Below are positions 8,763 to 16,373 of a stretch of DNA of 64,000 nucleotides, piece by piece. The stretch lies in assembly GCA_041576975.1 (NCBI GenBank), contig JBFGJY010000001.1, forward strand, positions 59,697 to 123,696. The letters are read 5' to 3'. The notes below the pieces were generated by a model. The model saw only the letters and a list, made by a program, of their open reading frames with translations, searched no databases and had not been told where the DNA came from. How positions within the stretch are numbered: the first letter of the stretch is position 1; every line of letters begins with the position of its first letter. Position numbers and translations under genes: made by a program. Origin of the DNA: JBFGJY01 sp041576975 (GTDB lineage Bacteria; Pseudomonadota; Gammaproteobacteria; UBA4575).

Positions 8763-9549
8763 GGAGTAAAATTGTTCCTAGCAAAATTCTATACAGCACA
8801 AATGGCAACATACCCACTTGACTGACAAACTTGATAAACAACCGTATACATAAAAATGCAACGAATGCAGAACAAGCTATTACTCCAAATACCAGACCCC
8901 ATTGAATAATCACGCCTTGCTGTAAGGCGTGATAACTACCATAAACAGATGCTGCAAAAATTGTTGGAATTGCAAGTAAAAAAGAAAACCGCGCTGCCTC
9001 TACGCGAGTAAGTCCCAACCACAAGCCTGCGGTCATGGTGACGCCAGCACGAGATGCGCCAGGAATTAATGCTGTGGCTTGCGCCAAGCCAATCAACACT
9101 GCATCCACAACAGTTAATTGTTTAGTTTGGCGCGTTTGTTTACCGCGCCAATCTGCTAACCATAATAACAAACCAAATATAATCGAGGCGATTGCGACCA
9201 CTATTGCATTGCGGACATACTGAATCACATAGGAATGAAACAATAATGCGGCAATGAATATTGGCAGTGTGGCCCATAGTAATAGCCAAGCAAGACTCCC
9301 GTCATCAGTAGCATCATCATACGCACCCAATGAATAAAACCAACTCTTTGCTAATTTGCGCAGATCGCTTCGAAAATAAAACAGCACGGCCAATAAGCTG
9401 CCTAGATGTACGGCAATATCGATGGCAATGCCTTGATCTTGCCACTCCATAATTATTGGCAAGAGCACTAAATGAGCAGAACTTGAAATAGGTAAAAATT
9501 CAGTAATTCCCTGAATTACTGCTAATAAAAAGGCATGTAGAGAGCTCAT
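8749..9549 (-). CDS. uppP: Undecaprenyl-diphosphatase UppP/BacA
   Basis: An inner-membrane phosphatase that recycles undecaprenyl diphosphate to the carrier lipid for peptidoglycan and other envelope polymers. The 266 residues are in the usual range. The two family motifs are present: ITEFLPISSSAHLVL near the N-terminus (with the catalytic Glu) and PGASRAGVTMTAGLWLGLTR in the second half (with the Ser and Arg). About eight hydrophobic segments are seen. It is followed upstream, in the same direction, by the MidA-type gene, 19 bases apart, so the two may share a transcript. Confidence 0.96.
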   Translation of the reverse strand: MSSLHAFLLAVIQGITEFLPISSSAHLVLLPIIMEWQDQGIAIDIAVHLGSLLAVLFYFRSDLRKLAKSWFYSLGAYDDATDDGSLAWLLLWATLPIFIAALLFHSYVIQYVRNAIVVAIASIIFGLLLWLADWRGKQTRQTKQLTVVDAVLIGLAQATALIPGASRAGVTMTAGLWLGLTRVEAARFSFLLAIPTIFAASVYGSYHALQQGVIIQWGLVFGVIACSAFVAFLCIRLFIKFVSQVGMLPFVLYRILLGTILLLTYW

Positions 9550-9568
9550 CTAAGTAAGTTCTCGTCCT

Positions 9569-10744
9569 TTAGAGCCGTGCGCGCATATCACGTAAGGTGA
9601 ATCGATCTGCTCCGTAGTCTATTCCTTTCCCTAATACCATAACCTGAAAGCGCTCACTGATTGCAGAACCCAATGTGAGTTGTTTAAGTTGTGCAATCTG
9701 TGCAATGCGCTCGATCTCACTATCCTTTGTTGGCTGCCAATCGAGTAAATGATTTGCCAGCATAAAGTTTCGTTGCGAACCAAAAGACAATACACCCAAG
9801 TTTAAATGTGCAGCTGCTTTTGCTACTGCAGAAAAATCTACATCCGCGGTAATATCTTGAAGACCAGGATTTATAAACGGGTTTTCAGACACATTGTGTT
9901 TAAAATAGCTGCGTAACGTCCCCATTGACCGCTGTGGATGGTAATATTCACTGCGCGGGTAACCATAATCGACTACAAACATGATGCATTGATCACAACA
10001 ACATGTCCATTTGAATAAAGTATTTTCTAAATTAATATTAATTTCACTACGATAATACTCCGTGAGTGGCTTATCCAGCATTACCATTAAGTAATCTAAT
10101 GCTGCATCAAGCTCTTCAGATGGGTCTTGTAGCTGCCAGATAAATTTTTTTCCTTCCGTTAACGTTACGCACCTTTCTTTAAAAATTTGTGAACCCACCT
10201 CAAAGCATTTAATCGGCAGCGCATCTAACACTTCATTAGCTATAATAATTGCAGTTTCTATTTCACATGATAAATCGGGCAACCACTCAATTATTGAAAC
10301 ATGTTCTGGCAATTCGGATGCGAGTAGTTCTTTCTGCTTTATTCTTAATGGTTCGCTGGGGTCATAAATATAATACTGACTTGGTAATTGTCCCCAAGCA
10401 CGCAAATAAGCCAAGACATCACAAGCAAGTCGGCCACTTCCTGCGCCTATTTCTAAAATAGTTCGCTTTGGATCATCACGGATTAACTTAGCGCACGCAT
10501 GTGCGAGGCAATAAGCAAGGTGTACCGAAGTTTCAGGTGCGGTAATAAAGTCCCCATCTTCACCAAAAATTTGCTGCTGACTATGGTAGTACCCAACAGA
10601 CGGATCATGTAATACCAGCTGCATGTATTGATCAAAACAAAGACTGCCAGAGTGTTTTTGAATTTCTTGCATGACACGCTTTGCACAATTTTCTGTGTAT
10701 ATCTGTTGTGCTGCAGTAAGTTCAATAGAATATATATTAGACAT
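9569..10744 (-). CDS. MidA/NDUFAF7-type class I SAM-dependent methyltransferase
   Basis: The 391-residue product belongs to the MidA family (Pfam Methyltransf_28, formerly DUF185). Seen are the N-terminal GSLCFDQYMQLVLHDPSVGYY, the SAM-binding motif TILEIGAGSGRLACDVL, and ANEVLDALPIKCFE, all diagnostic. The mitochondrial homolog NDUFAF7 methylates an arginine of a complex I subunit; the bacterial target is not known to me. It is notable that another complex-I-linked fold (the NDUFA9-like reductase) is encoded 3 kb away. Divergent from the pteridine reductase gene with a 61-base spacer. Confidence 0.88.
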   Translation of the reverse strand: MSNIYSIELTAAQQIYTENCAKRVMQEIQKHSGSLCFDQYMQLVLHDPSVGYYHSQQQIFGEDGDFITAPETSVHLAYCLAHACAKLIRDDPKRTILEIGAGSGRLACDVLAYLRAWGQLPSQYYIYDPSEPLRIKQKELLASELPEHVSIIEWLPDLSCEIETAIIIANEVLDALPIKCFEVGSQIFKERCVTLTEGKKFIWQLQDPSEELDAALDYLMVMLDKPLTEYYRSEININLENTLFKWTCCCDQCIMFVVDYGYPRSEYYHPQRSMGTLRSYFKHNVSENPFINPGLQDITADVDFSAVAKAAAHLNLGVLSFGSQRNFMLANHLLDWQPTKDSEIERIAQIAQLKQLTLGSAISERFQVMVLGKGIDYGADRFTLRDMRARL

Positions 10745-10805
10745 TCAGTCTATTCCTAGAAGGTATGTTAGAGTTTATACATAGTAATGCTTAGAAAAAA
10801 ACGCG

Positions 10806-11543
10806 ATGAGCAATCCAAAAGTAATTATGATAACAGGTGCCGCGCGGCGCATTGGTGCGGAACTTGTTCGTTACTTGCACCAATCCGGCATGAATATTAT
10901 CTTACATTATCGCAGCTCGAAAAAAGATGCCACCGCACTCGCCAACAAACTTAATGCGCAGCGTCCTGATTCGGTAAAACTGTTGCAAGGTGATTTAAAA
11001 GAATATGCAAATATACCTAACTTAATAAAAAAAGCAGTCTCGCTCTTTAACGACATAGATGTCTTAATTAATAATGCTTCATCTTTTTTCCCTACAGATC
11101 TGAATGAAATCGACGAAGACATTTGGGAGGATTTAATTGGGGTTAACCTCAAAGCACCCTTATTTTTAACCCAAGCTATTGCACCACATTTAAAAAGTTC
11201 TAATGGCTGCATCATAAATATTGTCGATATTCATGCTGATCGACCGTTAAAGGATTATCCCTTGTATTGTATTGCTAAAGCGGGCCTGGTGATGCTTACC
11301 AAATCCATGGCGCGTGAACTTGCGCCTGAGGTTCGAGTGAATGGCATTGCTCCAGGTGCCATCATGTGGCCCGAAGTGGAGCATTACGAAGGCATGCATC
11401 AAGAAATTATTTCGCGTACTGCTTTGAAACGTGAAGGCAGCCCCAAAGACATTGCCGACACAGCGCTGTTTTTAATTAACCATGCTAACTATATCACCGG
11501 CCAAATCATTGCAGTGGATGGTGGACGAACATTGAGTAATTAA
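10806..11543 (+). CDS. Pteridine reductase (PTR1/FolM-like short-chain dehydrogenase)
   Basis: A 245-residue short-chain dehydrogenase. Instead of the usual TGxxxGIG, the cofactor loop reads TGAARRIG, the TGxxxRxG motif that separates pteridine reductases and FolM from other SDRs. LINNASSFFPT follows the NNA strand; the catalytic dyad is YCIAK (Tyr and Lys), and the C-terminal GRTLSN helix-end matches the family. The FolM/PTR1 group reduces dihydromonapterin, dihydrobiopterin or dihydrofolate with NADPH. Folate genes folB and folK lie 2-3 kb downstream, compatible with a pterin role. Substrate preference cannot be read from sequence. Confidence 0.85.
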   Translation: MSNPKVIMITGAARRIGAELVRYLHQSGMNIILHYRSSKKDATALANKLNAQRPDSVKLLQGDLKEYANIPNLIKKAVSLFNDIDVLINNASSFFPTDLNEIDEDIWEDLIGVNLKAPLFLTQAIAPHLKSSNGCIINIVDIHADRPLKDYPLYCIAKAGLVMLTKSMARELAPEVRVNGIAPGAIMWPEVEHYEGMHQEIISRTALKREGSPKDIADTALFLINHANYITGQIIAVDGGRTLSN

Positions 11544-11614
11544 AGTCAATGGTAATATCAATTAAAATGTTAGGTAGCCAGTTGACAAATTCTGATTTAT
11601 GCAAGATGTGAACA

Positions 11615-11636
11615 TCCGCTTTCGGCCCAAAGCGGA
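11615..11636. repeat. 22-base palindrome upstream of the gabT-like gene
   Basis: A perfect 8-base-arm palindrome, TCCGCTTT - CGGCCC - AAAGCGGA. A related palindrome lies at 13409-13430 on the other side of the interrupted aminotransferase gene; read on the minus strand that copy matches this one at 17 of 22 positions. Sequences of this kind (GCGGACATT-flanked palindromes) resemble dispersed intergenic repeats of gammaproteobacteria. No poly-T tract follows, so it is not a standard terminator. Confidence 0.55.
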
Positions 11637-11838
11637 CATTCCAGTGGTAGACTTTTACAATTCCATGTAATGAGATTTTAACCATTAGCGCATAGGTTAG
11701 AAGAACAGAGTAATTAAAATTATCCAACTGCTAAATTTTTTTACACCATCATGCTAAGCGCAATTCGGGACATATCAATTAACGCTTGTCCTGGAACTGA
11801 AATTTTTGTGCTCGAGTGGTCTGTACTACTAAGAAAAA

Positions 11839-13125
11839 ATGATGAATAACCAGGAATTACAAGCTAAAAAACAACAAGTAATGGCTCGTGGCCAGGCCAA
11901 CCTCTATCCAGTTTACGTAGATCGGGCAAAAAACGCAGAAGTATGGGATGTTGAAGGTAATCGTTACATTGATTTTGGTGCGGGCATTGCGGTCTGCAAC
12001 ACAGGGCATTCACATCCCCATGTAGTTGCTGCAGTCAAGAAACAAATTGGCCAGTTCAGTCACACCTGTGTCATGGTAAATCCCTACGCGAGTGTCGTGG
12101 AACTGGCTGAAAAGCTGACTCAGCTGGCTCCAGGGAGCAGCCACAAAAAGGCCATATTTGTGTGTACCGGAGCGGAAGCCGTTGAAAACTGTATTAAAAT
12201 TGCCCGTGCCCAAACAGGCCGTCGAGGTGTCATTGCATTTAATGGTGGTTACCACGGCCGAACCAATATGACCATGGCATTGACTGGTAAGATCACGCCG
12301 TATAAAAAGCTTTTTGGCCCCTTCCCGGGAGAAATTTTCCATCTCCCTTTCCCTATGAATTTACATGACGTCAATACTGATGATTCTTTGGCTGCACTAG
12401 AGAATCTATTTAAGATTGATATTTCACCGAGCGACGTTGCTGCAATTATTATTGAGCCTGTACAGGGTGAGGGTGGATTTTATCCAGCACCGAAAGAACT
12501 GCTTCAGGCATTGAGAGAAATTTGTGACAAACATGGCATCGTCTTTATAGCTGATGAAATTCAGACTGGGTTTGGTCGTACTGGAAAAATGTTCTGAGCA
12601 GAACACGCCAACGTTGAGCCTGATTTGATGACCATGGCTAAAGGCATTGCTGGTGGTTTTCCTCTAGCTGCTGTAATAGGGAAAGCCGAAATTATGGACG
12701 CTCCTCTTCCTGGTGGACTGGGCGGCACCTATGGCGGTTCACCGGTGGGTTGCACCGCTGCTTTGGCGGTGCTTGAAGTTATTGAGCAGGAGTCGCTGAT
12801 CCAGTGTGCAAATCAAATTGGCAAGTTGTTTGCCGCACGCCTAGGTACACTTCAACAAAAGTATCCGCAATTAATAGACGAAGTGCGCCAATTAGGTGCC
12901 ATGATTGAGATCGAGTTCGTGAAAAACAAGGATCCTCGACAGCCAAATACCGAACTCACGCAGTCGATTGTTGCCAAAGCTGCGAAGCACGGAATAATCC
13001 TGCTTGCCTGTGGATTTTTCGGCAATGTTATTCGTTTTCTACCGCCACTTACCGTGGAGCTGGAATTGGAGAATGAAGGTCTTGATCGCTTTGAGGATAT
13101 TCTAAGTGAAATACTAGATCAGTAA
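11839..13125 (+). pseudogene. gabT: 4-aminobutyrate aminotransferase interrupted by one in-frame TGA
   Basis: The reading frame encodes a full-length class III aminotransferase (429 codons) apart from a TGA at codon 253 (bases 12595-12597). The upstream part has FGAGIAVCNTGHSHP, the VCTGAEAVENCIKIAR cofactor loop, FNGGYHGRTNMTMALTGK and IADEIQTGFGRTGKMF. The part after the stop has MTMAKGIAGGFPL with the PLP lysine at codon 268 and GGLGGTYGGSPVG. E. coli GabT has Ala just after the corresponding GKLF. Both halves stay in the same frame with no other lesion. GabT converts GABA to succinate semialdehyde; the truncated N-terminal part lacks the PLP lysine and could not work. A recent nonsense mutation or a base error is the simplest reading. 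Restart at ATG 12628 would lack half the fold. Confidence 0.85.
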
Positions 13126-13190
13126 ACGCCGACAAAATAATGCAAATAAATGGTTGTGTTATGTAGCCATTATAATCAACCAAGAGTTTG

Positions 13191-13215
13191 CTCGAAATTA
13201 TGATCGAGTTTTTTT
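13191..13215 (+). terminator. Rho-independent terminator after the gabT-like gene
   Basis: A hairpin with arms CTCGA and TCGAG around an 8-base loop is followed directly by seven T residues. It lies 65 bases past the aminotransferase stop codon, in the right orientation. The stem is short, so efficiency may be modest. Confidence 0.55.
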
Positions 13216-13504
13216 GGTGAAATTTTTGGCAGGTGTGGCGAATAGTTGCAAGAGTCGCTAAAAAAACATTATACATCGCGTTTTTGGTCAATCTAATCTG
13301 CATTTTAGGTTTTAGAACATTTAAAAAATGTTTTGAAGAAAACAACATCTGAATAGTTATTTTTTTTATTATATATATATCTATCTGAAAAAGCTCTTCG
13401 GTTGAAGAACCGCTATTGGCCGTAAGCGGTCGTTTTAATTTAAATATTTTTGCAAATTTATGATTGAACTGGTGGGTTATAGATTTATTTGAAAAGTAGA
13501 GTCT
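13216..13504. other. AT-rich spacer with an imperfect palindrome
   Basis: No gene is seen in this spacer. It contains a run of T then an alternating AT tract around 13357-13383, and the imperfect palindrome ACCGCTA - TTGGCCG - TAAGCGGT at 13409-13430, related in inverted orientation to the palindrome at 11615-11636. The composition is clearly lower in GC than the neighbouring genes, as is common at the edge of inserted DNA. Confidence 0.4.
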
Positions 13505-13990
13505 TCAAAATTCATAATCAACTAATTTCATTTCTCCATTTTCTAAACTCGCTTCGCATAACTCATCTATAGTTCGTTCTTCTTCGGGATGCACCACTTC
13601 TCCCGCAAGTTCAGTCAACGGTTTCAATACAAAGTTGTAGCGCAAAATATCGGGGTGCGGGATATTTATGCCATCCATTTGCATGACGAGATCACCGTAT
13701 AACAACTGATCTAAATCAAGCGTACGCGATTCAAACTGTTCTTTACCCTGGGTGCGACCATGATCGACTTCAATTTGTTTAAGGATTTGACCGATTTCTA
13801 TTGGAGTATGATCTGTATCAAAACCTACGACTAGATTATGAAAGTCATCACCCTTAAAGCCTTCGGCTTTGGTCTTATACACGTTGGAAATATCCAATGG
13901 ACCAAAATGCTCTTGCAGGGCTTTTACCGCTGAGAGTATGTTTTTCTCTTTGTCGATATTACTGCCGATGCTGACATAGACGCGAGCCAT
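13505..13990 (-). CDS. folK: 6-hydroxymethyl-7,8-dihydropterin pyrophosphokinase
   Basis: Transfers pyrophosphate from ATP to 6-hydroxymethyl-dihydropterin, the step before dihydropteroate synthase in folate synthesis. The 161-residue protein opens with RVYVSIGSNIDKEKNI (the SLGSN motif) and carries FHNLVVGFDTD and the signature SRTLDLDQLLYGD (RxLDLDLLLYG) plus IPHPDILRYNFVLKPL. Its ATG shares one base with the folB TGA (TGATG), so the two are translationally coupled. Confidence 0.95.
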   Translation of the reverse strand: MARVYVSIGSNIDKEKNILSAVKALQEHFGPLDISNVYKTKAEGFKGDDFHNLVVGFDTDHTPIEIGQILKQIEVDHGRTQGKEQFESRTLDLDQLLYGDLVMQMDGINIPHPDILRYNFVLKPLTELAGEVVHPEEERTIDELCEASLENGEMKLVDYEF

Positions 13991-14349
13991 CAGTTGCTGC
14001 GACTCCCACGCTCTATGGTAATACCGACATCACGCGAGCTACGCACTGCGCCCGGTTTGCTGATGGTGACGCGTACCCAGTGGATGTGAAACTCATTGAG
14101 CAAAATTTCTGCAACCTTCTCAATTAAGGTTTCAATCAATCCATAGCCGCTGTCTTCAACAAACTGGGTAACGCGTTTGGAAACGGCTTTGTAATCCAAT
14201 GTATCGTCAATTGAGTCAGTTGCTGCAGCCTTGGCAATATCGGTAGCCATCTCCAGATCGATGCGCACTTTCTGTTTGATACGCTTTTCCCACTCAAAAA
14301 TACCGATGGTGGCGTCAATCTCTAGATCACGTAGAAATATTGTGTCCAT
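13990..14349 (-). CDS. folB: Dihydroneopterin aldolase
   Basis: A 119-residue T-fold enzyme that cleaves dihydroneopterin to 6-hydroxymethyl-dihydropterin and glycolaldehyde. Starts MDTIFLRDLEIDATIGIFEWEKR, the typical beginning with the active-site Glu, and contains DTLDYKAVSKRV and LIETLIEKVAEILL with the catalytic region, and VRVTISKPGAVRSSRDVGI. It is first of the folB-folK pair and divergent from rpmB with 144 bases between, where both promoters must lie. The stop codon is TGA. Confidence 0.95.
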   Translation of the reverse strand: MDTIFLRDLEIDATIGIFEWEKRIKQKVRIDLEMATDIAKAAATDSIDDTLDYKAVSKRVTQFVEDSGYGLIETLIEKVAEILLNEFHIHWVRVTISKPGAVRSSRDVGITIERGSRSN

Positions 14350-14493
14350 TTACTACTTTTTTGCTTTTTTAAGTTTAGCTTGCCTATTTAGTTGCTATAG
14401 TTGAGCCTGCTTGTGCCATTTTAGTGATTCTGGTATCTTCACGCGCCCTATTTGGATGGATTTGTCCTATATTATTTGAGTTGAATAATAATC

Positions 14494-14730
14494 ATGTCTC
14501 GCGTCTGCCAAGTTACTGGAAAACGGCCCATCTCAGGCAATAACGTTTCCCATGCCCATAATAAAACACGACGTAGATTTATGCCTAATATTCAGACTCA
14601 CCGTTTTTGGGTGGAAAGTGAAAATAAATGGGTAAAATTACGAGTCTCGACTAAAGGGATGCGCATTATTGACAAAAAAGGTATAGATGAAGTTCTAGTT
14701 GACATACGTAAACGTGGAATTAAAGTCTAA
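14494..14730 (+). CDS. rpmB: 50S ribosomal protein L28
   Basis: A 78-residue basic protein, the standard length for L28. It begins MSRVCQVTGKRPISGNNVSHAHNKTRRRF and continues through NIQTHRFWVESENKWVKLRVSTKGMRIIDKKGI, all characteristic. The upstream region lacks a strong Shine-Dalgarno. It is followed 30 bases later by rpmG, the usual rpmB-rpmG pair. Confidence 0.98.
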   Translation: MSRVCQVTGKRPISGNNVSHAHNKTRRRFMPNIQTHRFWVESENKWVKLRVSTKGMRIIDKKGIDEVLVDIRKRGIKV

Positions 14731-14760
14731 TACAATAGCTTTACACAAGAAAATTCTCTC

Positions 14761-14928
14761 ATGGCTAAAGCAGTTCGCGAAAAAATTAAACTAGTCTCTA
14801 GCGCTGGAACGGGGCATTACTATACGACTAGTAAAAACAAACGCACGATGCCTGACAAGCTTGAAATGAAAAAGTACGATCCAGTTGTACGTAAGCACGT
14901 AATCTACAAAGAAGCAAAAATCAAATAG
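14761..14928 (+). CDS. rpmG: 50S ribosomal protein L33
   Basis: A 55-residue product read from ATG: MAKAVREKIKLVSSAGTGHY, followed by YTTSKNKRTMPDKLEMKKYD and ending in VVRKHVIYKEAKIK before TAG. This matches L33 in length and in every conserved block (TGHYYTTxKNKR, KLEMKKYDP). It is the second gene of rpmB-rpmG. It lacks the paired cysteines of zinc-binding L33 forms, as expected for this type. The gene is short enough to be missed by length cut-offs. Confidence 0.97.
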   Translation: MAKAVREKIKLVSSAGTGHYYTTSKNKRTMPDKLEMKKYDPVVRKHVIYKEAKIK

Positions 14929-15065
14929 CAATACCCGTATTTTTAACCCACTACTCCGTTGTACAATTTTTTGTGATGCTTATTTACTAGCATGTAAAAA
15001 TCACTTCTTGACAAGCACTGCGCCACGTAAGCAAATCAAAATAAGAATTTTTTAAAGAATCTAAG

Positions 15066-16244
15066 CTAAATTACGGGTTGCAATGCATAGCTGCGCAAGC
15101 TCTGCGCAAACTCTTGTAGTACCTTAATACCCGTCGCTTCGGCTTCTTTGCACCATTGAATAATCGCCTGAATTAAGCGTTCATGGCTAGCGTATGTTTC
15201 ATTCCAAAGCTCTTGTAGCTTACGACGAAATTCATATACTGTTTGCAGAGCTTCACTATTTTGCAAAAGTTCTTGTAGGTATTTGCGGTGTAGGGGTTTT
15301 AGACGACTATCTTCACGCACTAAAGCCGTACGCATTTGGCGAATTAGTTTTTGATAACGTGTATCAATACTAGATAGCTCATCTTGAAACGTAGGCAGAG
15401 TTACACGTTTGGTATAATCCGCCATTACGTGAAGTTTACTGGAAATGATGGCTTTAGCCGTTTCGAGGTCGATTTTGTCTTTATCAGTAAGCCTAGTCGG
15501 TTGTGGTGCGCGCCTGCGCACTTTGGCTAAGCGCAATAGCGATAGCATTTGAATATAGCTCCAGCCTAAATCAAACTCCCACCATTTGCTGGAAAACTTC
15601 GCTGAACTGGGGTAGGCATGATGATTGTTGTGCAACTCTTCACCACCGATGATTAACCCAAGATTTACAATATTGGTAGAACCATCATCGGTTTCAAAAT
15701 TTCGATAGCCCCAATAATGTCCGATGCCATTAACGACTCCGGCTGCAAAGAGCGGGATCCAAATCATCTGAATTGCCGCAATGGTGATACCAATGCCCCC
15801 AAATAGAATGAAATTCAATATAAAGGTCACCGCAACTCCAAAATTCCCATAGCGTGAATAGAAGTTGCGTTCAATCCAATCATTTGGTGTGCCATGACCG
15901 TACTTTGTTAAAGTCTGTAGATTCTTAGCTTCTTCTCGATACAATTCCGCACCTTGCCAAAATACCATACCGATACCTTTTGTATGCGGACTATGCGGAT
16001 CTTCTACGGTTTCAGTCTTTGCATGATGTTTGCGATGAATTGCAACCCATTCCTTGGTCACCATGCCAGTCGTTGCCCATAACCAAAAACGGAAAAAGTG
16101 CGAGACCAGCGGATGGAGGTCCAATGCACAATGTGCTTGGCAACGATGCAAATATAAGGTTACCGATACAATCGTGATATGAGTAAGAATTAGCGTGAGG
16201 ACGATGTAGCCCCACCAAGGCAGAGTAATTAACCCATTAAGCAT
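15066..16244 (-). CDS. Membrane fatty-acid (acyl-CoA) desaturase with a C-terminal extension
   Basis: This 392-residue protein has the three histidine boxes of membrane di-iron desaturases: HRCQAH at 33-38, HRKHH at 70-74 and HNNHH at 205-209, with hydrophobic segments between (about 10-30, 45-60, 135-175). This is the delta-9 stearoyl-CoA desaturase-like group that introduces a double bond into saturated acyl chains. The catalytic part ends near residue 245; the following 145 residues are charged and helical, with no motif I recognise, and are longer than in most bacterial relatives. It stands alone, with no neighbouring ferredoxin or reductase gene. Confidence 0.88.
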   Translation of the reverse strand: MLNGLITLPWWGYIVLTLILTHITIVSVTLYLHRCQAHCALDLHPLVSHFFRFWLWATTGMVTKEWVAIHRKHHAKTETVEDPHSPHTKGIGMVFWQGAELYREEAKNLQTLTKYGHGTPNDWIERNFYSRYGNFGVAVTFILNFILFGGIGITIAAIQMIWIPLFAAGVVNGIGHYWGYRNFETDDGSTNIVNLGLIIGGEELHNNHHAYPSSAKFSSKWWEFDLGWSYIQMLSLLRLAKVRRRAPQPTRLTDKDKIDLETAKAIISSKLHVMADYTKRVTLPTFQDELSSIDTRYQKLIRQMRTALVREDSRLKPLHRKYLQELLQNSEALQTVYEFRRKLQELWNETYASHERLIQAIIQWCKEAEATGIKVLQEFAQSLRSYALQPVI

Positions 16245-16373
16245 GTCGTTAACCCTAGTAAATTATTATTATTTTGTGAAAAATAGCTCATCATTTGCTA
16301 ATCCATCATACGTGCTGGTGGCAGGTTCGAGCAAGCGTCACGAGACGGTCGGTGTTGCCCTGTAGACACTTGA

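Noticed and set aside
12595..12660. Selenocysteine at the gabT TGA
   Set aside because: No bacterial SECIS-like hairpin with a suitable apical loop was seen just downstream, aminotransferases are not selenoproteins, and homologs do not carry Cys reliably at this place.
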